Positions 16,112 to 25,876 of a stretch of 57,267 nt of DNA are shown piece by piece. The notes under the pieces were generated by a model. That model made no database searches. It was not told the DNA's origin and saw only the letters and a list, made by a program, of their open reading frames with translations. How positions within the stretch are numbered: the stretch's first letter is position 1; every line of letters starts with the position of its first letter. The stretch comes from a virus, in the IMG/VR virus record IMGVR_UViG_3300006869_000011, positions 1 through 57,267 of that record. The stretch is one strand, 5' to 3'. A program made the position numbers and the translations under genes.

Positions 16112-17195
16112 AAATTTCTATTCCCTTTTCATCTAATAAATGAGGCAAAACTTGTTTTAAAGATTGATTTCTTATTTTATCTAATCTAGCAGTACTAACT
16201 ATAAAGTTATTATACATTTTGAGATCAGTAGGTTGCTGCAACAAAGTTTTTATACCGTGTAATTTTGTAGGATCATTGTTGTATATATCTTCAATTTTTT
16301 CAATATCTGATATAATCGACTTTTTACTTTTTTCTGGCATCAAATTACATACCAAATATTTTGGATTATCTAATATTATCCAATTAATTCTATGGTTAAC
16401 AATTTTAGTAAATTCGTACATATTGTGTATGGTTAAATTTTGAACAACATAGTTATAACTAAAACTTGTAAAGTTTAATTCTTCAATTTGTTTGATTCTT
16501 TCCAAACATTGTTTCCAACTAAATGTATTATCACCTCTCACATATTCGTATGTATTGCCTACTCCGTCTATACTTAGCTGGTAATCAATTTCAATATGCG
16601 AGGATAAATCAATAAACCATTGAGGAAGTTTGGTACCATTAGAAATAACTACAAGTTTCACAGGAATGTTTAACTTGCTTATTTTTTCTAAAAAGTATTG
16701 TGCATTGGGATTAATTAAGGGCTCGCCGCCTTTGAGTTCAACTACAATACGTTTTTGATTTTTTATATAATTTAAAATTTTATCAATTTCTTCTTTGGTA
16801 ATTTGCCATTGAACCTGTTTCTTTCTTCCTAACTTTATTGCGTCTGCAAACCAGCTAGTGCTTAAATGTTCATTACACATCCTGCATTTTAAATTACAAA
16901 AATTACCTAAACTTATGTCTAATAAAAAATCACCATACTCAAATCTATAGTCATAACTTTGTCTACGACTTAGCAAATTATTTTCTTCAGCAAATTTACA
17001 ACTACTGCATCCGTCAGGCCAATATCCGTTTTGTAATAATTTTTTTGTTTTTTTCCATTGTTTGCTAGAAAAAATATTGTCCACACTTTTATAATCCATA
17101 AGCATATCAAAAGTGTCTCTAAACTTACAACAAGGTCTTACATAACCATTAGGATCAATAGAAATACTATGATGTAAACTATAACAATCATTCAT
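16098..17195 (-). CDS. Radical SAM protein with N-terminal twitch-like domain
   Basis: 365 residues. C4, C22-C23 (VRPCCKF) and C63xxC66 (GCSSC), then SRRQ; core C100xxxC104xxC107 (CNLKCRMC); ELKGGEPLINP. C terminus LDKIRNQSLKQVLPHL carries the shared D-x-x-R...P ending. Overlaps its upstream neighbour (17188) by 8 nt, with which it forms a tandem pair of equal architecture. By eye this stretch is among the most AT-rich of the window. Confidence 0.87.
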   Translation of the reverse strand: MNDCYSLHHSISIDPNGYVRPCCKFRDTFDMLMDYKSVDNIFSSKQWKKTKKLLQNGYWPDGCSSCKFAEENNLLSRRQSYDYRFEYGDFLLDISLGNFCNLKCRMCNEHLSTSWFADAIKLGRKKQVQWQITKEEIDKILNYIKNQKRIVVELKGGEPLINPNAQYFLEKISKLNIPVKLVVISNGTKLPQWFIDLSSHIEIDYQLSIDGVGNTYEYVRGDNTFSWKQCLERIKQIEELNFTSFSYNYVVQNLTIHNMYEFTKIVNHRINWIILDNPKYLVCNLMPEKSKKSIISDIEKIEDIYNNDPTKLHGIKTLLQQPTDLKMYNNFIVSTARLDKIRNQSLKQVLPHLLDEKGIEIYDSI

Positions 17196-18372
17196 AGTAC
17201 TTGTATACCTTTTGCTTTGTAAAATCTTGGTCTCTATAAGGATCTCTTATTTTTGTGTAAAGTAAAAATTTGTTTTTTTGTTGTAACTCGTCTTCAGGTT
17301 TTTGTTTAATTTTATTTTTTATATCGTTTATGAATGTTTTTTCGTTATTATTTAAAACTTTAATTTTTTGTATTTCATTTAATGCATCATTTTTTAAACT
17401 TATTGGCGCATTTTTCACATCTAAGTATAACGGATTATCCAAAGGTATACAATTAATTTTACTTTTTAAATTACGTGTTAAATGTAACATATTTTTTATT
17501 TCTAACATGTTGTAAATTTGTAAAGTAAAAGTTAAATTACATACTATGTTTTGATAACCTGAATTATGAGAAATTTTCAATCTATTATAAGTATCTTTCC
17601 AATCTGTAGGATATCTAATGTACTCATAAGTTTCTTTTGTACCATCAATACTAAAACTTAAAATACATAATTTAAACTTGCTTAATAAATCAATCCATTC
17701 TTGTGTAATCAAAGTACCATTTGTTATCAATTGTATTGTAATTTCTTTTGCTCTATCTGTTTTAATACAATAATCTATAACTTCCTTCACTCCTGGAACC
17801 ATCATAGGTTCGCCGCCAGTAAACTTTAATTCTAATAATCCTTTGTCTATGTAATGTTTTACTCTTGCAACAAAAACAGGATCTAAATACCATTTATCTT
17901 GTTTATAATTAAGTTCATTATCTTGCTTACTTGCTAAATTAATACCTGTTTCGTTATATATTTTAACATTTTCTGCATGTACTTTGCTGCTGCTGTAACT
18001 ATTACACATCCTACAACTTAAATTGCAGTAATTACCTAGTTTTAAATCTAATTCTAAAGGTGTTTCAACGGTAGTATGCAAATTATCAATATAATCTTGC
18101 CAACGTCCACTTTTTTTGTATTTGTGTATTAACCCTTGCCGTAAACTTTGTATACCTAAATCTTCTTTATTCCAACAAGATTGACATATTTCTGGTCTTT
18201 CATCGTTGAGCATTTGCTGCTTGACTTCTGATCGCAAGCCATGCCAGTGATTTTTAAAATTAGTTAGATACCAATCCTCATTCTGAGTTACTGCATTACA
18301 ACATAATCTATTTGATCCTCGTGTGTTAATACACAAATGATGCCATACAGCAGGACAAATAGTTTTAGACAT
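17188..18372 (-). CDS. Radical SAM protein with N-terminal twitch-like domain
   Basis: 394 residues. C6 in CPAVW, extra C14, C24-C25 and C63xxC66 (CQSC), then SLRQ; core C116xxxC120xxC123 (CNLSCRMC); LKFTGGEPMMVP. C terminus RDPYRDQDFTKQKVY is a variant of the family ending. Starts 8 nt inside the end of the 2OG oxygenase-like gene, so the two are translationally linked and may act in sequence. Confidence 0.87.
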   Translation of the reverse strand: MSKTICPAVWHHLCINTRGSNRLCCNAVTQNEDWYLTNFKNHWHGLRSEVKQQMLNDERPEICQSCWNKEDLGIQSLRQGLIHKYKKSGRWQDYIDNLHTTVETPLELDLKLGNYCNLSCRMCNSYSSSKVHAENVKIYNETGINLASKQDNELNYKQDKWYLDPVFVARVKHYIDKGLLELKFTGGEPMMVPGVKEVIDYCIKTDRAKEITIQLITNGTLITQEWIDLLSKFKLCILSFSIDGTKETYEYIRYPTDWKDTYNRLKISHNSGYQNIVCNLTFTLQIYNMLEIKNMLHLTRNLKSKINCIPLDNPLYLDVKNAPISLKNDALNEIQKIKVLNNNEKTFINDIKNKIKQKPEDELQQKNKFLLYTKIRDPYRDQDFTKQKVYKYYE

Positions 18373-19246
18373 TTACCTCTCTTAGAAACGTTAGCAATAA
18401 GCCCATTTTGTTACTCCAATGGTTGTCTGTAAATCCTTTATTAGTAGCGTGTAATTGTACTGCATCAAAAACAATAGGACAACCAGGCTTCCATTCACAA
18501 GTAGTTTCAGGTGCAAGTCCTGTTAAACGTCTATAAGGCGTATAATATAAGTATTTTTCGTGATGTTCTTTATCATACGGAGTTAGGTTATCATCTCTGT
18601 TTTGCTTGGTTCCGTCTAGTAAATGGAAATCAATATCTCCATGATTTTCAACAATAGGATAGGTAGTAGCTATTTTTTGTTCCGGTTTTTTACCATGATG
18701 ATAAACGTGTGCAAAATCAACATGTCTTTGTTTAAAGAATACACCATGACTTTCTACACCTACAGGATTTGTCCAAAGTGGTATAATTATATTTCTCCAA
18801 GGAACCCATTTACGTCCTTCTGCTAATAAAGGAGTACGTTCTAAACTATTTTGCCAATCACTTTCACGTGTGCTGTCGTTATGCAAACCATATTGATCAG
18901 GAGTAATAAAAAAGTTACCGCCAACAACAGGTGAATTTTCTGCTCCTGGAATCATTTCATCAATTTTATCTTTGAACTTACGATATACACCTTCTAAATT
19001 ACCACTTATAAAAATAGTACCGTTAGGATTATGACGAACACATCCGCAATTTGCAAATGCATAACCATACATCCATTTTAATTCTTCTTCAGTAAATTGA
19101 TTATCAAAAACACCAACAGGTTGAAAATTTTGAGCCATATCTGCAATAACTTTTTCATTGCTTAAATCCATCAGATGGTGTTCGTATTCTAACCTGTACT
19201 TTTTATATTCTTGTAATTCTTCAATTTGATCCATGTTTACTAACAT
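18365..19246 (-). CDS. 2-oxoglutarate/Fe(II) oxygenase-like protein
   Basis: 293 residues. H122-N-D124 in GLHNDST and H266 in LHATNKGF give the facial iron triad; NIIIPLW and CPIVFDAVQLH frame the jelly roll. A basic residue for 2-oxoglutarate is plausibly K276 or a neighbour in the HWSNK stretch; I cannot fix it. Strong AAGGAG ribosome site 5 nt before the ATG. Such enzymes hydroxylate, desaturate or cyclise. Lies between an SGNH-like gene and radical SAM genes in one operon. Confidence 0.72.
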   Translation of the reverse strand: MLVNMDQIEELQEYKKYRLEYEHHLMDLSNEKVIADMAQNFQPVGVFDNQFTEEELKWMYGYAFANCGCVRHNPNGTIFISGNLEGVYRKFKDKIDEMIPGAENSPVVGGNFFITPDQYGLHNDSTRESDWQNSLERTPLLAEGRKWVPWRNIIIPLWTNPVGVESHGVFFKQRHVDFAHVYHHGKKPEQKIATTYPIVENHGDIDFHLLDGTKQNRDDNLTPYDKEHHEKYLYYTPYRRLTGLAPETTCEWKPGCPIVFDAVQLHATNKGFTDNHWSNKMGLLLTFLREVNV

Positions 19247-20004
19247 AGTGTCTCCTTTAAATATTCTGCAAATGCATCGTGAGCATATTCTTTAAAATGA
19301 TATTGCGGATATAGATCGTAATATTTTGTTTCTTTTATTATACTATACTTTGCAAAATCTTGCAATCTTTTTTTGTTAGAAGCAATTTTTGTTAGCTCTT
19401 GCCCTGTTACTTTACTATTCATTTTATCTGCAATATTAATTAAATGTACTTTAGGAAATACACTTTTTATATAAAAATATATTCCTGCATTAAAAGCACA
19501 CCAACTAAAGTCTGTTGGGCCATGCATGTGTGCAAGTTTTATAAATTGCTTTACATCTGCACTTTTTCCTGCAACATAGTTGAGATTTCTATTACCATCA
19601 AATCGTGTTTCATCAAACATAAATCTATGTGCAAATGTATACGATACTAATACAATGTCAGTATCCCAATTTATTTTATCTGCATATTGATATAACATGT
19701 AAAGTGTTCTATCAGCACCGCTTCCTCTAATGCCATGATTTTCTAAATCAAAGTCTAATTTATTTGCCAACCTACCCACAAAACTTAATTCACGTTCCTT
19801 TTGGGCAATGTCAGTATTTGCTCTTAAGTTTTCTAATATATTATGCCATTCGTCTTGTAATTTTTCTCTTGAATTAGTATCCAAATGCATGATATCTGTA
19901 TGCCCAACACGTTCCTTCATCCATGCATCTGTATCCATATGCTCACTTACACCTAATTCGGCTCCTTGAACATGACTACATCCAAATCCCCATACCTTAG
20001 GCAT
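19240..20004 (-). CDS. SGNH-like protein
   Basis: 254 residues from the ATG at 20004, which has GGGAG 8 nt upstream; the open frame runs further up to 20100 but that part lies inside the FkbM-type gene and is rejected. GFGCSHVQGAE is a block-I-like motif with Ser before His; GIRGSGADRTLY may be the Gly block; a late DLYPQYHFKEYAHDAFAEY could provide Asp/His. Sequence is far from classical GDSL enzymes, so hydrolase activity is uncertain. Same motif style as 21842 and 22528. Confidence 0.6.
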   Translation of the reverse strand: MPKVWGFGCSHVQGAELGVSEHMDTDAWMKERVGHTDIMHLDTNSREKLQDEWHNILENLRANTDIAQKERELSFVGRLANKLDFDLENHGIRGSGADRTLYMLYQYADKINWDTDIVLVSYTFAHRFMFDETRFDGNRNLNYVAGKSADVKQFIKLAHMHGPTDFSWCAFNAGIYFYIKSVFPKVHLINIADKMNSKVTGQELTKIASNKKRLQDFAKYSIIKETKYYDLYPQYHFKEYAHDAFAEYLKETLC

Positions 20005-20620
20005 AATGCTTCTCCCAAATTTTTTTTGGTACAAAGTAAAATTTAAAAAAATTAGATGGTGTTTCAACTTTTTGATATTCAAGTTCTGTAAATACTTCAT
20101 CCATTGCTGTTTCGTAATGATGAACTTGAATTATAGGAGTATGTTTTTTAATAATTTCTTTAGCACCTTGTAATACAAAAATATCATTCCATTCTGTATC
20201 TATTTTTATATAATCAATTTTAAAATCATATTCAACAAATTCGTTGTCTAACGTGTTGCATTCAACTTCATATGTCGTAAAACTATGATTGTCTGGAATG
20301 TTATCTAATAAACTTGAACAACCTGCATTTTCCAAGTCCTCATTAAATTTTGCAGTACCTACAAAATTGCTAATTGCTTTGTTTTCTAAGAAAATATTAT
20401 TTAAATAATACGTCTGTGTTTCAGTTTGTTTTTGTTTTTCTAAAATTTTATTGAATAGCGTTTTATTGGGCTCATATGCATACACCATTTCGCACACATC
20501 GTTATAACGTTGAGCATAACTATAATCATATAACCCTACATCAATAATAGTATGAGGATCTATACCAAATTTATAAAATAAGTAAGTTGAATAATGGTGA
20601 TGCATCCAATGTCTACGCAT
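19997..20620 (-). CDS. FkbM-type methyltransferase-like protein
   Basis: 207 residues. TIIDVGLYD (degenerate SAM loop), VYAYEPN (acidic strand-2 region) and the FkbM block YIKIDTEWNDIFVLQGAKE with TPIIQVH. Compared with the FkbM-type protein at 14266, the usual D-x-E-G is D-T-E-W, so the active site may differ. Overlaps its neighbours by 8 nt on both sides. Likely O-methyltransferase; acceptor unknown. Confidence 0.68.
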   Translation of the reverse strand: MRRHWMHHHYSTYLFYKFGIDPHTIIDVGLYDYSYAQRYNDVCEMVYAYEPNKTLFNKILEKQKQTETQTYYLNNIFLENKAISNFVGTAKFNEDLENAGCSSLLDNIPDNHSFTTYEVECNTLDNEFVEYDFKIDYIKIDTEWNDIFVLQGAKEIIKKHTPIIQVHHYETAMDEVFTELEYQKVETPSNFFKFYFVPKKIWEKHYA

Positions 20621-21809
20621 AATATTTTTCCTTTAAATAATCAAAGTCTTCATAGTAATCAAACAAGCAAGTTTTGTTAATTTTGTCTTGAATGCGCATC
20701 CATGCAACAAATTGATCACTATAATCAATATCAGCAGGTTGTTGCAGCCAATCTATTACCTTTTGTAAGTTAGCGCCGTTTTGATTTTCAACCCATTCTT
20801 GGTAATAGATGTTATCAAACTTATAGTGATCATAGTGCAAATCAATTTTTGATAATTTATTTACAAGCTGCTGTTTTTGCCATTCGGGTAAATTTTTAAT
20901 ATTCATCATTTTAGGATATTGTACAAAACTTACATGAAATCTACTGCCTAAATCAGTAAACTCTTGCATAATTTTTGGAATGTTAAAAACGTTTAGTACA
21001 TTTACGGTGCAAGTAGCATGTAAATCAAGTGTTCTATTTTCTATTCTGTCTTGCATAGCCGATTCTATAGCAAACCAATTATTTTTTAATTTATTGTAAT
21101 CACCATTTGTTCTTACATAACTAAAAGTTTTTTCGTCTGCATCTACACTAACTCTACATGTAACTTTTTTAAATTTTTTCCAGTAATCGATCACATCATC
21201 AATAATATGTAAATTAGTATTATATTCAAGCCATATATTATGTTCATGTCCACGTAAACTTTGTAACAAATCTTTATGCTTAGGGTGCATCAGAGGTTCG
21301 CCGCCAGTTATCTTTATACGTTTTAGTGTAGGAGCAATTGTTTTAAATTCTTCTATAATATTATCTGGCAATTCTGTAATACTCAATTTTGTACTACTAT
21401 CATCAAATTTTTTCATTTCTTCAAGCAAATTTTTATTTTGTTTAATTTGCTTCATCCATTGACTGCTATATTTAGGAGAACAATGTCTGCATTGTAAATT
21501 ACACAAATTTCCAAAACGTATTTCTACTTCTTGTATATTTGGATTATCATAATCAACTGAATATTCTTTTAAGGCTGTTTGTCTAGTGCTTAATACACCA
21601 TTTTTTTCCGTTTCCCAACAACTACGACATCCTGCTGGTTGTTTATTGTTTCGATGTTGTTCTCTAAATTTTTGCCAAGCAGAATTATGCCATATTTCAA
21701 GCAAACCTTTTTGTGTGTAATCTCCATGGACTTCTAAACAACGCCAACAACTTGTAACACTTGTATCTGGCTTGATGTTCATATGCACAAACGGTAATGG
21801 ACATGTCAT
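20613..21809 (-). CDS. Radical SAM protein with N-terminal twitch-like domain (variant cysteine set)
   Basis: 398 residues. C3 in CPLPF; where relatives have CC this one has C21-W-R-C24; C61xxC64 then STRQ; core C103xxxC107xxC110 (CNLQCRHC); KITGGEPLMHP. The C terminus (RIQDKINKTCLFDYYED) keeps a D-x-x-x-N form of the ending. First gene of the minus-strand unit that ends at 11696; its ATG lies 32 nt from the divergent plus-strand SGNH-like gene. I saw no consensus promoter for it. Confidence 0.86.
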   Translation of the reverse strand: MTCPLPFVHMNIKPDTSVTSCWRCLEVHGDYTQKGLLEIWHNSAWQKFREQHRNNKQPAGCRSCWETEKNGVLSTRQTALKEYSVDYDNPNIQEVEIRFGNLCNLQCRHCSPKYSSQWMKQIKQNKNLLEEMKKFDDSSTKLSITELPDNIIEEFKTIAPTLKRIKITGGEPLMHPKHKDLLQSLRGHEHNIWLEYNTNLHIIDDVIDYWKKFKKVTCRVSVDADEKTFSYVRTNGDYNKLKNNWFAIESAMQDRIENRTLDLHATCTVNVLNVFNIPKIMQEFTDLGSRFHVSFVQYPKMMNIKNLPEWQKQQLVNKLSKIDLHYDHYKFDNIYYQEWVENQNGANLQKVIDWLQQPADIDYSDQFVAWMRIQDKINKTCLFDYYEDFDYLKEKYYA

Positions 21810-21816
21810 ATAAATA
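21809..21816 (+). promoter_or_regulatory. Exact T4-type late promoter element
   Basis: TATAAATA, identical to the T4 late consensus, lies 25 nt before the ATG at 21842 in a 32-nt divergent gap. Its first T is shared with the start codon of the minus-strand radical SAM gene. It would transcribe the three plus-strand SGNH-like genes late. Confidence 0.6.
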
Positions 21817-21841
21817 CTTATAATATGCGTAGTTTATTGTT

Positions 21842-22540
21842 ATGAAAATTGGTATCATCGGAACTAGTCACAGCGAAGGCAATATTCAATATACAGGTAG
21901 CGTAAAAAGAACATTACCTTTTGAACAGCATTTAAAAAATGCAATGCCTCAACACGAGTTTATAAATTTGGCAAAAGCAGGTAGAGGTAGTGAAAGATAT
22001 TTAGATTGTATTGTAACTGCAAAAGAAAAATATAATGTAGATGCTATACTAATAGAGTACGCAGCAGATAGATCAAGTAATCATTATTGGTATAACGAAT
22101 CTGCAATTGATAAACTAAAAGATGCAAAAACAATTGCTAGTGAACTGATTGAAGATACTCATTGTTATATACGTAGCCTACAAGGTATTAAAGAAGATAA
22201 CGAAGGAATATTAAAAGATATTCCTCAAAAGAAATTTGAAATATTTAAAGAAGTAAATTCAATAATTTTTAGAGAAAGCAAATATGTTATTACTATGGGG
22301 ATAAAAAATGTTTATCAATCACTACAACTTTGTAAACTATTAGATATAAAATTTATACCATGGGAGTACACCTACACAGAAATTCCAATAAAAAGAGAAT
22401 ATGTAAAAACAATGTTGCAGTATATAAAAGAAAATAATTTACAAGCCGAATTATGTGATGGTTATCATAGTAATGACAAAGTATATAATCTAGCAGCACA
22501 CAACTTTTTTAAGCCGTTGGTAGAACAATGTATAAAATAG
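21842..22540 (+). CDS. SGNH-like protein
   Basis: 232 residues. Block I GIIGTSHSEG, Gly block AGRGSERYLDC, and a late CDGYHSNDKVYN that could hold Asp/His. Strongly similar in layout to the next gene (LPFEQHLKNAMP versus FEWHLKKAMP; GSERYL in both), so a tandem duplication. No signal peptide. Possible role: acyl-ester hydrolysis or transfer on a glycan or tailored product (inference). Confidence 0.62.
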   Translation: MKIGIIGTSHSEGNIQYTGSVKRTLPFEQHLKNAMPQHEFINLAKAGRGSERYLDCIVTAKEKYNVDAILIEYAADRSSNHYWYNESAIDKLKDAKTIASELIEDTHCYIRSLQGIKEDNEGILKDIPQKKFEIFKEVNSIIFRESKYVITMGIKNVYQSLQLCKLLDIKFIPWEYTYTEIPIKREYVKTMLQYIKENNLQAELCDGYHSNDKVYNLAAHNFFKPLVEQCIK

Positions 22541-23202
22541 GAATAGTCGGTGGTAGTTTTGCTCAAGGCAAGCAAGAAATAAACAATACAGCAAAATTTA
22601 CAAAACCATTTGAATGGCATTTGAAAAAAGCAATGCCAAATTATGAATTTATAAATCTTAGTAGTAGCGGTACTGGCAGTGAAAGATATCTTAGTTGTAT
22701 TTTAGAACTACATAATAATCATAATATTGATTTGTTGTTGTTAGATATACAAACAGATAAAAGTAATACACAATATCCTCGAGGCGAGAAATATATGCAT
22801 AACAAGGATTATAAAGATTACATATATAATCATACAAAATATTCTACATTTTTACGCACAAAATGTGATAGTAGTGTACTAGTAGATGTTCCAGATAACA
22901 AAATAAAAATTTGGAAAGATGTTGGGTATTTTATAGATTATGAAAGCAAATTTCATGAATACAAAGGTAATCTAAATATTATACAAAGTGTTGAATTGTG
23001 CAACGTATTAAATTTGCCCTATGCAATTTGGGGAACAAGTGTTTGGGATAATACTTACAAATATTATCCTATGCATGATTATATTGAAGATAATAATTTA
23101 CAAACATGCGATGGGCATCATCCAGACGATGCTGCTATGGAACATATGGCACAAAACTATTTTAAGGATTTAATAAATGAAAATATTAATAGTAGGAGAT
23201 AG
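22528..23202 (+). CDS. SGNH-like protein, paralogue of the preceding gene
   Basis: 224 residues. Block I GIVGGSFAQG, Gly block SGTGSERYLSC, and late CDGHHPDDAAMEHMAQ with a DxxH-like pair. The ATG lies 13 nt inside the preceding gene. The shared FE.HLK.AMP and GSERYL stretches show common origin with 21842. Confidence 0.62.
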   Translation: MYKIGIVGGSFAQGKQEINNTAKFTKPFEWHLKKAMPNYEFINLSSSGTGSERYLSCILELHNNHNIDLLLLDIQTDKSNTQYPRGEKYMHNKDYKDYIYNHTKYSTFLRTKCDSSVLVDVPDNKIKIWKDVGYFIDYESKFHEYKGNLNIIQSVELCNVLNLPYAIWGTSVWDNTYKYYPMHDYIEDNNLQTCDGHHPDDAAMEHMAQNYFKDLINENINSRR

Positions 23203-23731
23203 TTTTAGTGCAGACTGGACTATAAAACACAAAGGCAGAGGATGGCCTAATTTATTAGCAAGCAAATATAATGTTACAAACTTATCACAAGCAGGTGTAA
23301 GTGAATACAAAATTTACAAACAAATAAAAAGTGTAGATACAGATTCCTATGATAAAATTATAATATCACACACTAATCCTTTTAGGATATACACAAAAGT
23401 AAATCCCTTTACTAGAAAAGATCCTCTTAGATATAATAGTGACATTGTGTTAAATGATTTATATTCAAAACATAATTTTAGTGCGTTTATAATTAAGAAA
23501 TTTTTAAAATATCATTTTGACGAAACTTATTATTTAGATATGTATCAATGTTGGTTTGAAAAACTTAAATCTTTTAATAATTGTGTACACATAAAACATT
23601 TAAATATACCTATTGATGTAGATATAGACTTTCATAAGTATTGGCTAAGTAATCGAGGATTTATAAATCATTACAATAGTCTTGGTAATCAACATATTTT
23701 TGAAATACTGGATGAACATTTAAAAGGTTAG
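23177..23731 (+). CDS. SGNH-like protein, short
   Basis: 184 residues. Block I LIVGDSFSADW, then LSQAGVSEYK and ISHTNPFR, like the protein at 13559 (YTNPNR). A C-terminal FINHYNSLGNQHIFEIL may supply the catalytic His. Starts 26 nt inside the preceding gene; its 3' end overlaps the converging radical SAM gene by 71 nt, so antisense coding is shared there. Confidence 0.6.
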   Translation: MKILIVGDSFSADWTIKHKGRGWPNLLASKYNVTNLSQAGVSEYKIYKQIKSVDTDSYDKIIISHTNPFRIYTKVNPFTRKDPLRYNSDIVLNDLYSKHNFSAFIIKKFLKYHFDETYYLDMYQCWFEKLKSFNNCVHIKHLNIPIDVDIDFHKYWLSNRGFINHYNSLGNQHIFEILDEHLKG

Positions 23732-24734
23732 TTTTTCTACTTTTATCTAAAATTTTATTTACTTTAAAAAATTCTTCTAAATTTGTGTATTCATTTGTAC
23801 ATTCAATTTTAATTAATTTTGAAAGCCTATCGTTTGAAATTTGTTTTAAAATTTGCTCTGCCTCGTATTTACTCCATTGACCTGTGCGTAAATATTTAGG
23901 TAAATTAACCGTGTCAAAATGCACATTCCAATTTGGAAAATTATTTTTTATAAAATTTAATATTTCTGGCATTCTGTGTAAATTTAATGCATTTAATACA
24001 ACATGAAATGTCAATATAAAATTATATTCATTTAATTTATTACAGGTGTTTATAACTTGTTCAAAGTTTCCACCTGTTCTAAAATATTCAAATCCTTCAA
24101 ATACATCATCTAAACTTACACTTACTATAACATTTTTTGCACGTTTCCAAATATCTAATATTTCTTTTTTTGGCAGCACACTTCCATTTGTTGTATATTC
24201 AAATGTAACTTGTTCAACATTTTTTATTCTTAACAATAATTCATCGTGAGATTTATTAAGTAATGGTTCACCACCTAAAAATTTGTAGTATTTTATATCA
24301 TCTATGTTATTAATCTTTTCAATATCAAATACAACTAATTTTTTATTAGGCAAAGGTCTACCTAACAATTTATCGTCTTCATACCATTTACTACTACTAA
24401 AACTATTACAATGTCTACAAGAATAATTACAATGGTTACTAAATGCAAGTTCTATACTTTGTAATTTTGATTTCCATTTGCCTTTAGACGAAAATTGTTG
24501 CCGCATACTTTCTACATTGGCATCTTCATCATGCCAACACTTCCTGCAACCGTCAATCTTTATACCATCCTGTAACTGAGATCGTATTTCTCCTATCCAA
24601 GGTCCATTAAAAATATTATGTAAATTATCATCTGCAATATTAGGACCTTCAGTTTTTTTGTAACGAGTACAAGGTAATACTCTGCCAGAAGTAGTAACAG
24701 CAACGTGATTTTCACTTAGCCAACAGCGTGTCAT
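23661..24734 (-). CDS. Radical SAM protein with N-terminal twitch-like domain
   Basis: 357 residues. C4, single C22 (PCTRY, where relatives have CC), C63xxC66 (GCRKC), then SMRQ; core C102xxxC106xxC109 (CNYSCRHC); FLGGEPLLNKS. C terminus LDKSRKTNLLNVHPVF. Close paralogue of 24731 (shared RCWLSE start, SNHCNY, WKRAK, LDKSR). ATGA overlap with that gene. Its end overlaps the converging plus-strand SGNH-like gene. Confidence 0.86.
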   Translation of the reverse strand: MTRCWLSENHVAVTTSGRVLPCTRYKKTEGPNIADDNLHNIFNGPWIGEIRSQLQDGIKIDGCRKCWHDEDANVESMRQQFSSKGKWKSKLQSIELAFSNHCNYSCRHCNSFSSSKWYEDDKLLGRPLPNKKLVVFDIEKINNIDDIKYYKFLGGEPLLNKSHDELLLRIKNVEQVTFEYTTNGSVLPKKEILDIWKRAKNVIVSVSLDDVFEGFEYFRTGGNFEQVINTCNKLNEYNFILTFHVVLNALNLHRMPEILNFIKNNFPNWNVHFDTVNLPKYLRTGQWSKYEAEQILKQISNDRLSKLIKIECTNEYTNLEEFFKVNKILDKSRKTNLLNVHPVFQKYVDYQDYCNDL

Positions 24735-25876
24735 AGATATCTCTCAAAATAAGGATGAACATCAAGTAAATGTGTATTTCTACTTTTGTCTAGTAATTGG
24801 TTTGTTTCAAGTAATCTTGTAAAGTCGCATTTATCACTAGTACAAGACGCTTTTAATAATTTTACAATTTTACTTATGTTACGTTTTTTATGATCATTTA
24901 ACAAACTATCTAACGGTATGCTTTTATCTATTTCTTGAAGTTTATATATTTGGTGTCCAGCATGTTGATGACTCCACTGCGAAATATCTAAGTATGCAGG
25001 ATGTATAATTTTATCAAATGTAAAATGCCAATTAGGAAAATTGTCTAACATAAACTGCACAATTTCATCTAGGTTATACAAATTTAATACATTAATACAA
25101 CAATGTATATTACACCACATGTAATGGTGCTGTTGACGTAGTTCTTCAAACTTATGCATAGTATCTTGTATTGTGTTAAAGTTGCTATCTGTTCTAAAAT
25201 AATCGCTTCTATCAAATATGTCATCAAGGCTTACAATTATGTGTAAACTTTTTGCACGTTTCCATAATTCTACAATTTCGTCGTCTGGCCATATACTACC
25301 GTTTGTAACATATTCTAAATTTATATTTTCAATGTCTATACTTTGTAATAATTTTTTATGTTGTTTACTAAGCAGAGGTTCGCCTCCAAGCATTTTTATG
25401 TGTTCTAAGTTTACAAGTTTATCTAATTCTAAACTTTCTACATCTGGTTCAAGCAGTAATCGTTCTGGTACAGGATTACCCAGCATTATATCATCTTCTT
25501 TCCAACGACTACTATTAAAAGTATTGCAATGTCTACATTTGTAATTGCAATGATTACTAAATGCAATTTCTAAACTATGTATTTTTTCATATGTTGAATA
25601 ATTTTCTAATAAAGAAAAGTCACGTTCTTTATTATACTGAACACGCATACTTAAAATGTTGTTTTCTTCCTGCATCCAACATTTACTACAACGTTTGTGT
25701 TTATTACCATTACGTAAACTATTTCTTAGTTCTTCAAGTTCTTCATTTTGGAATATATTTTTTATTTTATCATCAAAATTAACATTCCATTTGTTCTGCT
25801 TGAATCTACAGCAAGGTAAAACTTTGCCTACAGGAGTAATTGCTAAGTGTGTTTCGCTTAACCAACATCTACTCAA
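24731..25876 (-). CDS. Radical SAM protein with N-terminal twitch-like domain
   Basis: 381 residues. C4, C22-C23 (PCCRF), C63xxC66, then SMR; core C110xxxC114xxC117 (CNYKCRHC); MLGGEPLLSKQ. C terminus LDKSRNTHLLDVHPYF. Tandem paralogue of 23661 but with the CC pair intact. Extra CTSDKC cysteines occur near residue 340. Overlaps 25869 by 8 nt. Confidence 0.87.
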   Translation of the reverse strand: MSRCWLSETHLAITPVGKVLPCCRFKQNKWNVNFDDKIKNIFQNEELEELRNSLRNGNKHKRCSKCWMQEENNILSMRVQYNKERDFSLLENYSTYEKIHSLEIAFSNHCNYKCRHCNTFNSSRWKEDDIMLGNPVPERLLLEPDVESLELDKLVNLEHIKMLGGEPLLSKQHKKLLQSIDIENINLEYVTNGSIWPDDEIVELWKRAKSLHIIVSLDDIFDRSDYFRTDSNFNTIQDTMHKFEELRQQHHYMWCNIHCCINVLNLYNLDEIVQFMLDNFPNWHFTFDKIIHPAYLDISQWSHQHAGHQIYKLQEIDKSIPLDSLLNDHKKRNISKIVKLLKASCTSDKCDFTRLLETNQLLDKSRNTHLLDVHPYFERYL

